Positions 17,274-25,308 of a stretch of 64,000 bases of DNA are shown piece by piece (position 1 is the first letter of the stretch; the number at the start of each line of letters is the position of its first letter). Under the pieces are notes generated by a model. It saw only the letters and a list, made by a program, of their open reading frames with translations. It was not told the DNA's origin and ran no database searches. The DNA is taken from positions 310,001-374,000 of the forward strand of contig NZ_LXVY01000034.1 of the NCBI RefSeq assembly GCF_001650735.1, in the 5' to 3' direction. The stretch is from Sphingomonas sp. TDK1 (lineage in GTDB: Bacteria > Pseudomonadota > Alphaproteobacteria > Sphingomonadales > Sphingomonadaceae). Position numbers and translations under genes: made by a program.

Positions 17274-18599
17274 TCAGAAGCCGCCGTGCAATCGCAGTGC
17301 GAACACGTTGGCCGGCCCGCGATCGCGGTTGTATCCCGGATTGGCGACGAACTGATAGTCGAGCGTCACATCCAAATTCTTGCGCGGCTGCCAGTCATAA
17401 TAGGCCTCGGCGATAGCCTCGCTGCCCGAATGCGGCAGTCGACCGTCGCCCACAAGCACGCCGATGCCTCCCGCGTCGAGATACCGCTGATGGTCGTGCG
17501 AGATCCCGTTGACGATGCCGACCAGTCCGATGCGGTCGTTCGCGCGCCCCCATCCCGCACCGTTCAGCGCTACGCCTAGCTGCGCGGTGCGGTCGATGTC
17601 AGTGAAGTCATAGGGTTCGATCGCCCCGTCAGCGATGCCGGCACGCGCGAAGACGCCCAGCGTCGAGGTCAAGGCCTGCTCCATGTTCACGCCCACCCCC
17701 ATGCGCGTCGTGCGCTGGCGGACAAGCGCGGTATCCGCGGGCTGCCCTTGTACCGCACCTAATGCCAAGGCATCGTCGAACCGTCCGAAGCGGCCCCGGT
17801 TGCGGAACGCCGTGACGCGGATCGCCCCGGGCTGGCCGCCGATCCTGTGGCGATGCTCGACCTCGACGTCGATCTGATATTGCTGGAAACCCCGCTCCAG
17901 GGTCTCACCATTGGGTATCTTGGAGAGATTGAACAGGCCTGCGCGAAGCGTCCAGCTACGCTGATACCATTCGGCCGCGATGCCGGTCGAATAGCCCCAC
18001 GCATCGGCGGCATAGTCGAAGCTGCCGGTATCCACCGCCGACCAGTTCAGGAAATCGCCGCGCGGATCATGCGCATAGCGATTGGTGTCGAACACGTCGC
18101 CGACGCCGAACTTGCCGAGCGTCAGCACCACTCGATTTGCCGTCTGGCGGGCGCCAAGCTGGTTGGCCGCTGGCGTGACCACTGCACTTTCCCCGCCTAG
18201 CGCGATGGTCTGGCGGAAGAACAGCCGCTGGAGCCGCAGATAAGGCTCGTCCCTGCCGACCTTATAGGCCTCGGCGCTGGGAAAACCCGCGACGCCCAGC
18301 GTGTTCGACAGGCCGAAGCCCTGGTCGATCTCCGGATTCACCCAGAGCTCGCCGCTGTCCCATGGGCGCACGCCGGCATAGAGGGTAACGTCGATCGTCT
18401 CACGCACCTGGTGCGGCGCCAGGCTGTTGGTGCCGCGATATGGATCGGCAAAGCCGCCCACGCCCTGCACCACCATCGTCGCCTGCCCGTGTACCGCCAG
18501 CGTCTGCGGATCGTCGCTGTCCTGCGCCTGGGCTGCAAACGGCAGCATCAGGAACAGCGCCGCCGCACCAGCGGCAGCCTTGGGGAAGGCGTGGATCAT
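17274..18599 (-). CDS. OprB-like carbohydrate-selective porin family protein
   Basis: 441 residues with a clear signal peptide (cleavage near AAQAQD) and a beta-strand-rich mature part ending in Phe (ALRLHGGF), as outer-membrane barrels do. The region DVTLYAGVRPWDSGELWVN and the later VVLTLGKFGVGDVFDTN and GDFLNWSAVDTG are typical of the OprB/carbohydrate porin family, although many members transport other solutes. It is divergent from an RcnR-like metal sensor, and the CsoR/RcnR-type palindrome at 18653-18669 overlaps its likely promoter. Metal-responsive control, and possibly a role in metal or metal-complex passage, is inferred. Confidence 0.82.
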   Translation of the reverse strand: MIHAFPKAAAGAAALFLMLPFAAQAQDSDDPQTLAVHGQATMVVQGVGGFADPYRGTNSLAPHQVRETIDVTLYAGVRPWDSGELWVNPEIDQGFGLSNTLGVAGFPSAEAYKVGRDEPYLRLQRLFFRQTIALGGESAVVTPAANQLGARQTANRVVLTLGKFGVGDVFDTNRYAHDPRGDFLNWSAVDTGSFDYAADAWGYSTGIAAEWYQRSWTLRAGLFNLSKIPNGETLERGFQQYQIDVEVEHRHRIGGQPGAIRVTAFRNRGRFGRFDDALALGAVQGQPADTALVRQRTTRMGVGVNMEQALTSTLGVFARAGIADGAIEPYDFTDIDRTAQLGVALNGAGWGRANDRIGLVGIVNGISHDHQRYLDAGGIGVLVGDGRLPHSGSEAIAEAYYDWQPRKNLDVTLDYQFVANPGYNRDRGPANVFALRLHGGF

Positions 18600-18649
18600 G
18601 CAATGTCACCCCGAAGCGCGGCGGAGGTCGCCGACTCGACGGCGGCGCC

Positions 18650-18676
18650 ACTATACCCTAGGGGGGTATCTTGCAA
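18650..18676 (-). promoter_or_regulatory. Candidate porin promoter containing the metal-sensor site
   Basis: Read on the minus strand, TTGCAA (18676-18671) and TATAGT (18655-18650) could form -35 and -10 boxes with a short 15-base spacer, about 50 bp upstream of the porin start. The palindrome at 18653-18669 fills the spacer and overlaps the -10. A bound regulator would therefore block RNA polymerase. The short spacer keeps confidence modest. Confidence 0.4.
18653..18669. promoter_or_regulatory. CsoR/RcnR-type operator palindrome
   Basis: ATACCCTAGGGGGGTAT is an inverted repeat of ATACCC around a TA centre with a G-tract. This is the pattern known for CsoR/RcnR-family operators (compare the TACCC-TA-GGGGGTA style of copper-sensing CsoR and the G6 tract of RcnR). 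It lies 28 bp before the regulator start and 54 bp before the divergent porin start, so one site could control both genes. Confidence 0.7.
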
Positions 18677-18696
18677 GCCTATTGGGAGATGCCGGA

Positions 18697-18975
18697 ATGG
18701 GCCATGTCGCCCGCGAGAAGCAGAAACTGCTCAACCGCCTGAAAAGATTGCGCGGACAGGTCGAGGCGATCGAACGCGCGGTGGAGGCGGATGCGGAGTG
18801 CGCGCGCGTGCTCCAGCAGGCGACAGCGTGCCGGGGTGCGCTCGACGGATTCATCGCCGAGGTGATCGAGGACCATATCCGCGAACACATGTTGGAACCG
18901 GAGGCCGCTCCGAACGATCCCAAGGTCCAGGCGGCCGAGGAACTGGTCGCCATCCTGCGCAGCTATCTCCTCTGA
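18697..18975 (+). CDS. RcnR-like nickel/cobalt-sensing repressor (CsoR/RcnR/FrmR family)
   Basis: 92 residues from the ATG at 18697, with GGGAG 8 bases upstream. The all-helical family binds metal as a tetramer and releases DNA when loaded. The residues that bind Ni/Co in E. coli RcnR are all present at the same positions: His3, Cys35, His60 and His64 (MGHV, AECARVLQQ, IEDHIREHM). The longer C-terminus also fits RcnR. No nickel or cobalt exporter is encoded beside it. The next gene, 13 bp away, is a fructosamine-kinase-like protein and the divergent gene is a porin. FrmR (formaldehyde) and CsoR (copper) are less likely. Confidence 0.85.
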   Translation: MGHVAREKQKLLNRLKRLRGQVEAIERAVEADAECARVLQQATACRGALDGFIAEVIEDHIREHMLEPEAAPNDPKVQAAEELVAILRSYLL

Positions 18976-18988
18976 ACGGAGTTTCCCC

Positions 18989-19792
18989 ATGCAGACCAGC
19001 CTCGCCGACCGCGCCGCCGCGCTGCTCGGCACCGCCGTCGTCGGCGCCGCGGCGCTTTCCGGCGGTGATCTTTCGGCCGTACATCGGCTGCGCCTGGGCA
19101 ACGGCGGCAGCGCGATCGCCAAACAGGGCCCCCTGGTATCGCAGGAAGCCGAGATGCTCGCCGCCATCGCCCGAAGCGGCGCACGGGCCCCTGCCGTGCT
19201 GGCGGTCACCGAAGACCTGCTGCTGATCGAGGAAATGCCCAATGACGGCCGCCTTGCCGCCAGCTGGGACAGCATCGCCGATACGCTGAACATGCTGCAT
19301 GCCACCCGGCGATCCGGCTATGGCTGGCAGGCCGACTATGCCTTTGGTCGGGTCGCCATTCCCAATGGCGCGCTCCCGGATTGGCCAAGCTTCTGGGCTG
19401 AGCGACGGCTGTGCTGCCATATGCCGCACATTCCCGCATCCCTTGCGCGCCGGCTGGAGCGGCTTGCCACAAGGCTGCCCGATCTGCTGCCCGCGCACCC
19501 TGCGCCGGCGCTGCTGCATGGCGACCTGTGGGGCGGAAACATCTTGGTGCTGGGCGGGCGCCTCACCGCCTTGATCGACCCGGCCTGCTATCATGGCGAC
19601 CGCGAAGTGGATGCAGCGATGCTGACCCTTTTCGATTCGCCCCCCGACCGCCTGTTCGATGCGCTCGCACTCGCGCCGGGGTGGCGGGCGCGGCAGCCTA
19701 TATACCGGCTGTGGCCGCTACTCGTGCATCTCCGGCTGTTCGGCGCCAGTTATGCGGCATCGGTGGAGGCGGCGCTGGAAGAGGTCGAGTGA
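18989..19792 (+). CDS. Fructosamine/ketosamine-3-kinase family protein
   Basis: 267 residues, similar to bacterial fructosamine kinases, which phosphorylate sugar amines on glycated proteins or free ketosamines for deglycation. The kinase-like fold is shown by the HGDLWGGNIL catalytic loop, LIDPACYHGDREVD (metal-binding Asp in the DxD-like step) and the N-terminal LRLGNGGSAIAKQG with the ATP-binding Lys. It starts 13 bp after the metal-sensor gene and is probably co-transcribed. A link between glycation repair and metal response is not established. Confidence 0.88.
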   Translation: MQTSLADRAAALLGTAVVGAAALSGGDLSAVHRLRLGNGGSAIAKQGPLVSQEAEMLAAIARSGARAPAVLAVTEDLLLIEEMPNDGRLAASWDSIADTLNMLHATRRSGYGWQADYAFGRVAIPNGALPDWPSFWAERRLCCHMPHIPASLARRLERLATRLPDLLPAHPAPALLHGDLWGGNILVLGGRLTALIDPACYHGDREVDAAMLTLFDSPPDRLFDALALAPGWRARQPIYRLWPLLVHLRLFGASYAASVEAALEEVE

Positions 19793-19816
19793 GCGGCGTC
19801 GACGCCGCCCGCGGCC

Positions 19817-20344
19817 TCAAAGATGTTTCTTGTCGAGCTTGCGCGCCAGCGTCCTACGATGGAGACCCAATCGCCGTGCAGCTTCGGAGAGATTGTAGTT
19901 GGTATCGGCCAGCGTCTGGTGGATGTGCTCCCACTCCAGCGTCTTGATCGACGTCGGTCGCGCCTTTAATTCCGTTTCCACATCGCCGTCCACGCGATCG
20001 AAGGCAGCTTCGACGTCGTCGGTATTGGCCGGCTTCATCAGATAGTTGGTAGCGCCAAGCTTCACCGCTTCCACCGCCGTGCTGATACTGGCGAAGCCGG
20101 TAAGGACCACGATGCGGATCGTCGGGTCGATGTCGTGCAGCTGCTTCACGCAGACCAGCCCGGAACTGCCGCCAAGCCGCAGATCCACGACGGCGCGGGT
20201 CGGAACAAAGGCTCTGGCGCGGGTCTCCACCTCCTCCGGGCCGTTCAGCACCTCCACCGTATAGCCGCGCCGTTCGAAGGAACGCGCAAGCGTGCGCGCG
20301 AACACCACGTCGTCCTCAATGATCAGCAACCGGTGCTCGGTCAT
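19817..20344 (-). CDS. regA: Redox response regulator RegA/PrrA/ActR type
   Basis: 175 residues from the ATG that overlaps the regB stop (ATGA). A receiver domain with the acidic pair EDD at 10-12 and the phospho-acceptor Asp54 (VVDLRLGGSSGL) is followed by a linker and a C-terminal Fis-type helix-turn-helix (NYNLSEAARRLGLHRRTLARKL) that is nearly invariant in RegA. The family activates or represses respiratory, carbon- and nitrogen-fixation genes according to quinone redox state. It is the last gene of the oxidase operon, so it may control its own terminal oxidase. Confidence 0.94.
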   Translation of the reverse strand: MTEHRLLIIEDDVVFARTLARSFERRGYTVEVLNGPEEVETRARAFVPTRAVVDLRLGGSSGLVCVKQLHDIDPTIRIVVLTGFASISTAVEAVKLGATNYLMKPANTDDVEAAFDRVDGDVETELKARPTSIKTLEWEHIHQTLADTNYNLSEAARRLGLHRRTLARKLDKKHL

Positions 20345-21612
20345 TCCGCCTCGTCCTGCAGTGCCAGCGCCGCCACCGGTACGCGCAGCCGAACCTCCGC
20401 GCCACCGCTTTCGAAATTGGTCGCCGCCAGCGTGCCGCCCAGCGTCCGCAGCACGTTGTGCGCGAGGAACAGGCCCAGTCCCGCCCCCTGGCGGCCCTTG
20501 CTGCTGTTGTACGGATTGCCGATGCGCGGGAGGATATCGTCGGGGAACCCGCGGCCGTCGTCCCGCACCGCCACTTCCAGCTCGTCGTCTTCGGCGCTGA
20601 CCGACAGGCGGATGCGCGCGGCTCCGGCTTCCACCGCATTGTCGAGCAGATTGACGATCGACTGGGCCAGCGCCCGATCGGCCACGATCGGCAGGTCGCT
20701 CGCCAATCGATAGTCGAGCAGCACGCTGTCGTTGCGCGGCCATTGTTCGATCAAACCGGTGATGAAGCGGCGCAACGTCGTGCGTTCGGGCGCTTCGCCG
20801 CTCACCTCGCCCGCAGCGAACAGGATGCCGGCGACGATCGCCTTGCAGCGCGCCACCTCGGCCTGCATGTCGGCGACCTCGGCCGCCAGTTGGGGATCGC
20901 CGCCGATCTTCGGGTCGGCCCGCCAGTCGCCGAGCGCCACGGAGATGGAGGCGAGCGGCGTGCCCAGCTCATGCGCTGCGCCGCTGGCGAGCAGCCCCAT
21001 GCGCACGATATGCTCCTCCTCGGCCGCGCGCTGGCGCAGCTCCGCGAGCCGGGCGTCGCGATCCCGCAGGTTGCGGGCGATGCGGGTGACGAACTGCACG
21101 ATCAGAGTCGCGGTGAGCGTGTAGTTGAACCAGAGGGCGAACAGGAATGGGCCGGACAGCGTCGTCTGCAGCAGCGGCGGCAAGGCCAGCGGCCGGTGGA
21201 CGATCGCGAGCAGCGCGAAGGCCGCGCTGGTCACCAGCACCAGCGCCCAGCTCGACCCCGTTTCCAGCAGCACCGCGCCGAGAACGACCTGCAGGAGGTA
21301 TAACGATATGAAGGGATTGGTCGCGCCGCCGCTCAGATAGAGCAGCACGGTCAGACACGCGACGTCCACCAGAAGTCCGCCCAGCACCTGCGCATTGCTT
21401 GCCGGGCGCAGTGCCCGCGCGGGGACCATTGCGAGATTTAGGGCAATGAGCACGCCGACCGTCGCCAGCATCGGCACCAGCGGCAGGCGGACACCGAGCA
21501 GCAGGTGTACGCCCAGGATGGTAGTGAGCTGCCCCAGCACCGCCAGCCAGCGCAGTTGGGCGAGCAGTACGAGGTTGCGGCGGGCAGCTTCGTCCGGCCC
21601 GGAAACCCTCAT
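20341..21612 (-). CDS. regB: Redox-sensing histidine kinase RegB/PrrB/ActS type
   Basis: 423 residues from the ATG at 21612, which overlaps the surf1 stop. Six membrane segments occupy about residues 15-180. The quinone-binding heptad GGxxNPF is present as GGATNPF (95-101). The H-box holds His214 (ASGAAHELGTPLASISV). The cytosolic redox cysteine expected downstream of it is Cys256 in ARCKAIV. The ATP-binding domain has SIVNLLDNAVEAGA, DDGRGFPDD and QGAGLGLFLA. It should sense quinone oxidation and phosphorylate RegA. Confidence 0.94.
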   Translation of the reverse strand: MRVSGPDEAARRNLVLLAQLRWLAVLGQLTTILGVHLLLGVRLPLVPMLATVGVLIALNLAMVPARALRPASNAQVLGGLLVDVACLTVLLYLSGGATNPFISLYLLQVVLGAVLLETGSSWALVLVTSAAFALLAIVHRPLALPPLLQTTLSGPFLFALWFNYTLTATLIVQFVTRIARNLRDRDARLAELRQRAAEEEHIVRMGLLASGAAHELGTPLASISVALGDWRADPKIGGDPQLAAEVADMQAEVARCKAIVAGILFAAGEVSGEAPERTTLRRFITGLIEQWPRNDSVLLDYRLASDLPIVADRALAQSIVNLLDNAVEAGAARIRLSVSAEDDELEVAVRDDGRGFPDDILPRIGNPYNSSKGRQGAGLGLFLAHNVLRTLGGTLAATNFESGGAEVRLRVPVAALALQDEAE

Positions 21613-22301
21613 TCGCCGAACCGGCCTCGCCAGGCGCGCCAGGCGAACCACGCCGTCAGTATCGCGAGCCCGAACCAGGTCAGCGCGTAGACGAGGTGGT
21701 TGTTCGGGAAGCGGATGACCGTCATGCCGCCCCGCGGCCAGCCATCGCCGCTGCGATCGGCGTCGACGAAATAGGGGGCTAGATGGGCGATCCCCTGCCC
21801 CATCGCTGCCACGTCGCGGGAGTACCAGCGGTCGGCGCCGGGATCATTGGCCCGCAGGAACCCGCCCTTGGGCTCGCTGAGCCGCAAAAGGCCGGTGACC
21901 GTGGTCGCGGCCGGCCGAGCGGTCCTGCAGTCCGGCAGGGACTGACCCTCCGGCAAGAAGCCGCGATTGATGAACACGCTGAAGCCGCGCGAGGTGACGA
22001 GGGGCGTCATCACCCATTTGCCGGGACCGATCTCGGTGACGGCCTGGGCGAGTTTCGTGCGGCAGGGCAGGAAATAACCGGTCACGCGGACGCGGCGATA
22101 GGTCGCTTCGGCAGTTACACCCGACCATTCGGCGGGCCCGGGGGCGGGAACCGGCGCTGCGGCCAGCCCCCTCTCTACCCGGTCGATCAATGCCAGCTTC
22201 CAGGCGCGCCGCTCGACCTGCCAGATGCCGAGGCCGAGGAGGATGGCGATCAGCGGCAACAGCGCGATCGCCATCCACGAGCGGGAAGCCGGCCGGCTCA
22301 C
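21609..22301 (-). CDS. SURF1 family oxidase assembly protein
   Basis: 230 residues from the GTG at 22301, which overlaps the cyoD stop. SURF1 proteins are inner-membrane factors for heme-copper oxidase maturation and heme a/o handling. Two membrane helices flank a periplasmic domain (about residues 10-27 and 200-218). Family signs are LLGLGIWQVERRAWKLAL at the start, WVMTPLVTSRGFSVFINRGFLP in the middle and FPNNHLVYALTWFGLA before the last helix. Finding it inside a quinol oxidase operon suggests it serves this enzyme rather than an aa3 oxidase. Confidence 0.92.
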   Translation of the reverse strand: MSRPASRSWMAIALLPLIAILLGLGIWQVERRAWKLALIDRVERGLAAAPVPAPGPAEWSGVTAEATYRRVRVTGYFLPCRTKLAQAVTEIGPGKWVMTPLVTSRGFSVFINRGFLPEGQSLPDCRTARPAATTVTGLLRLSEPKGGFLRANDPGADRWYSRDVAAMGQGIAHLAPYFVDADRSGDGWPRGGMTVIRFPNNHLVYALTWFGLAILTAWFAWRAWRGRFGE

Positions 22302-22675
22302 ATGCCGGCGCCGGAAGCCATCCCGGGCATCATGTTGAGGTTCATGTTGAACATCACCCACAACGACCCCGCCAGCGCGATGACGATGATGATGATCGTG
22401 AACACCAGCGCCATCAGGGTCCAGCCCTGCTCCGACTTGCTGTTCATGTGGAGGAAGTAGATCATGTGCACGACAATCTGCACCATCGCCAGTGCTGCAC
22501 AGATGCCGACCGCCAGCGTGGTGTCGGCGATCCATCCGCCCATCACGATCCCGAACGGGATCGCGGTGAGAACGACCGAAAGCAGAAAGCCGGTGATGTA
22601 GCCGCCGCGGGTCGAGTGCGGCGCGTCATGGCCATGATCATGCCCGTGGGCGTGGGTGTGGGTGTCCGCGCTCAT
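22298..22675 (-). CDS. cyoD: Cytochrome o ubiquinol oxidase subunit IV
   Basis: 125 residues from the ATG overlapping the cyoC stop (ATGA). Three membrane helices (GGYITGFLLSVVLTAIPFG, then VGICAALAMVQIVVHMIYFLH, then WTLMALVFTIIIIVIALAGS) match CyoD, a small subunit needed for assembly of the CuB-heme o site. The cytoplasmic N-terminus is unusually histidine-rich, with seven His in the first 20 residues. The C-terminus is Met-rich (MNLNMMPGMASGAGM). Both could bind metal, possibly copper, though this is only suggested by composition. Confidence 0.94.
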   Translation of the reverse strand: MSADTHTHAHGHDHGHDAPHSTRGGYITGFLLSVVLTAIPFGIVMGGWIADTTLAVGICAALAMVQIVVHMIYFLHMNSKSEQGWTLMALVFTIIIIVIALAGSLWVMFNMNLNMMPGMASGAGM

Positions 22676-23298
22676 CGCATGGCTCCAAACAGATAGACGA
22701 AGGTGAACACGCCGATCCAGATCACGTCGAGGAAGTGCCAGAACAGCGACAGGCATTGCAGGCGACGGACATTGGCCGGGATCAGGCCCTTGCGGCCGAT
22801 CTGCACCATCAGCGTGAACAGCCAGATCAGACCAAAGGTGACGTGCAGGCCGTGCGTGCCCACCAGGGTGAAGAACGAGGAGAGGAACGCCGAACGCCAC
22901 GGACCCGCACCTTCATGGATGAGGTTCGAGAACTCGTAGAGCTCGATGCCGAGGAACGCGGCGCCGAACAGCGCCGTGAGAAGCAGCCAGACCTGCACCG
23001 CGCCCTTGCGCTGCTCCTGCACTGCAATCATCGCGAAGCCGTAGGTGATCGACGAGAACAGCAGCATGGCCGTGTTCACCGCCACCAGAGGCAGCTCGAA
23101 CAGTTCGTGGGAGGTCGGGCCTCCCGCGAAACTGGTTCCATAGACGCCCCAGGCCGCGAACAGCATCGCGAAGATGAGGCAGTCGCTCATCAGGTACATC
23201 CAGAAGCCGAGCAGCGTGCTGCCGCCGGGTTCGTGATGCTCCTCCTCGAGCTGGTAGAAGACGGGCGTCTTACCCTTGCGTACGGTAGTGGCGCTCAT
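22672..23298 (-). CDS. cyoC: Cytochrome o ubiquinol oxidase subunit III
   Basis: 208 residues from the ATG at 23298, 4 bp after the cyoB stop. Five hydrophobic segments match CyoC. Conserved stretches are GFWMYLMSDCLIFAMLFAAW, FFTLVGTHGLHVTFGLIW and CLSLFWHFLDVIWIGVFTFV. The protein stabilises subunit I and the proton path in the inner membrane. Confidence 0.95.
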   Translation of the reverse strand: MSATTVRKGKTPVFYQLEEEHHEPGGSTLLGFWMYLMSDCLIFAMLFAAWGVYGTSFAGGPTSHELFELPLVAVNTAMLLFSSITYGFAMIAVQEQRKGAVQVWLLLTALFGAAFLGIELYEFSNLIHEGAGPWRSAFLSSFFTLVGTHGLHVTFGLIWLFTLMVQIGRKGLIPANVRRLQCLSLFWHFLDVIWIGVFTFVYLFGAMR

Positions 23299-23302
23299 CG
23301 CC

Positions 23303-25300
23303 TCAAGCTCCCAGCCGCGCCAGCACCTGGGTGCGCGCATTCTCGGTTTCGGTCACTTCTTCCGCAGGAATGTAGAAGTCGCGATCATAGTTGAAGGTAT
23401 GGGCGATCGCGGTGACGATCAGGCCCAGGAAGGCCGCTGCCGCGAGCCACCAGATGTACCAGATCATCGCGAAACCGACGACCAGCGAGAGGCCCGCCAG
23501 GATGATGCCGGCGCCGGTGTTCTTCGGCATGTGGATCGGCAGATAGCCGGTGACCGGACGCTGCGCGCCGCGCGACTTCATGTCGTACCAGGCATCCAGA
23601 TCGTGGACGATCGGCGTGAACGCGAAGTTGTAGGCCGGCGGCGGCGACGAGGTCGCCCATTCCAGCGTACGCGCGTTCCACGGATCGCCGCTATCGTCCT
23701 TCAGCGCCTCGCGGTTGCGGATGCTGACGAAGATCTGGAGCAGGAAGGCGGCGATGCCGACCGCGATGATCGCAGCGCCGATCGCGGCGACGACGAACCA
23801 GATCTGCAGGCTGGGATCCTCGAAATGGCGCAGACGGCGGGTCACACCCATCAGGCCGAGCACGTAGAGCGGCATGAACGCCACCCAGAAGCCCACGACC
23901 CAGCACCAGAAGGAAACCAGGCCCCACTTCTTGTCGAGCTTGAAGCCGAACGCCTTGGGCCACCAGTAGTTGATGCCCGCGAACATCCCGAACAGCACGC
24001 CGCCGATGATCACGTTGTGGAAGTGCGCGACCAGGAACAGCGAGTTGTGCAGCACGAAGTCGGCCGGCGGCACTGCAAGCATCACGCCGGTCATGCCGCC
24101 GATGACGAAGGTGAGCATGAACGCGATGGTCCACATCATCGGCAGTTCGTAGCGGATGCGGCCCTTGTACATGGTGAACAGCCAGTTGAAAATCTTCGCA
24201 CCCGTCGGGATCGAGATGATCATCGTGGTGATACCGAAGAAGCTGTTCACGCTCGCGCCCGAGCCCATCGTGAAGAAGTGATGGAGCCAGACGAGGTACG
24301 ACAGGATGGTGATGACCAGCACGGCGTAGACCATCGAGGTGTAGCCGAACAGGCGCTTGCCGGAGAAGGTCGAGGTGACTTCAGAAAAGACGCCGAAGGC
24401 CGGCAGGATCAGGATGTACACCTCCGGGTGACCCCAGATCCAGATCATGTTCACGTACATCATCGGGTTGCCGCCCGCGGTGTTCGTGAAGAAGTGCGTG
24501 CCGACATAACGATCCAGGCTGAGCAGCGCGAGCACCGCGGTCAGCACCGGGAAGGCGGCGACGATCAGGATGTTGGTAGCAAGCGCGGTCCAGGTGAAGA
24601 CCGGCATCTTCATGAGGCCCATGCCCGGCGCGCGCATCTTGACGATGGTGGCGACGAGGTTGACGCCCGACAACAAGGTACCCACACCCGCGATCTGCAG
24701 GGCCCAGATATAATAGTCGACGCCGACATCCGGCGAATAGTCGAGGCCCGACAGCGGCGCCATCGCCAGCCAGCCGGTCCGCGCGAACTCGCCGATGAAC
24801 AGGCTGGCCATCACCAGCGCTGCACCCGCCGCCGTCATCCAGAAGCTGAAATTGTTCAGGAACGGGAAGCTGACGTCGCGCGCGCCGATCTGCAGCGGCA
24901 CCACGAAGTTCATGAGGCCGGTGACGAACGGCATCGCCACGAAGAAGATCATGATCACGCCGTGCGCGGTGAAGATCTGGTCGTAATGGTGCGCGTTGAG
25001 ATAGCCTTCGTTGGCGCCGAACGCCATCGACTGCTGGAGCCGCATCATGATCGCGTCGGCGAAGCCGCGCAGCAGCATTACCAGGCCCAGCACCATGTAC
25101 ATGATGCCGATGCGCTTGTGGTCTACGGTGGTGAACCACTCCTTCCAGAGATAGCCCCACAGGCGGAAATAGGTCAGCGCGCCGAGAAGCGCGATGCCGC
25201 CGAGTGCGACGCCCGCAAAGGTCGCCACGACGATCGGCTCGTGGATCGGCAGGCTCTCGATGGAGAGCCGACCGAATATCATCTTCAAAGTGTCAGACAT
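23303..25300 (-). CDS. cyoB: Cytochrome o ubiquinol oxidase subunit I
   Basis: 665 residues from the ATG at 25300, the usual length. It carries low-spin heme b, heme o and CuB, oxidises ubiquinol and pumps protons while reducing oxygen to water. The quinone-site residues are in RGFADAIMMRLQQ (Arg and Asp four apart) and the heme His in IFTAHGVIMIFF. The CuB-tyrosine crosslink region reads WGHPEVYILILPAFG, followed by VWLHHFFTMG and heme ligands in HNSLFLVAHFHNVIIGG. The close match to E. coli CyoB, and a subunit II without CuA, support a quinol rather than cytochrome c oxidase. Confidence 0.97.
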   Translation of the reverse strand: MSDTLKMIFGRLSIESLPIHEPIVVATFAGVALGGIALLGALTYFRLWGYLWKEWFTTVDHKRIGIMYMVLGLVMLLRGFADAIMMRLQQSMAFGANEGYLNAHHYDQIFTAHGVIMIFFVAMPFVTGLMNFVVPLQIGARDVSFPFLNNFSFWMTAAGAALVMASLFIGEFARTGWLAMAPLSGLDYSPDVGVDYYIWALQIAGVGTLLSGVNLVATIVKMRAPGMGLMKMPVFTWTALATNILIVAAFPVLTAVLALLSLDRYVGTHFFTNTAGGNPMMYVNMIWIWGHPEVYILILPAFGVFSEVTSTFSGKRLFGYTSMVYAVLVITILSYLVWLHHFFTMGSGASVNSFFGITTMIISIPTGAKIFNWLFTMYKGRIRYELPMMWTIAFMLTFVIGGMTGVMLAVPPADFVLHNSLFLVAHFHNVIIGGVLFGMFAGINYWWPKAFGFKLDKKWGLVSFWCWVVGFWVAFMPLYVLGLMGVTRRLRHFEDPSLQIWFVVAAIGAAIIAVGIAAFLLQIFVSIRNREALKDDSGDPWNARTLEWATSSPPPAYNFAFTPIVHDLDAWYDMKSRGAQRPVTGYLPIHMPKNTGAGIILAGLSLVVGFAMIWYIWWLAAAAFLGLIVTAIAHTFNYDRDFYIPAEEVTETENARTQVLARLGA

Positions 25301-25308
25301 GGCAGTGC

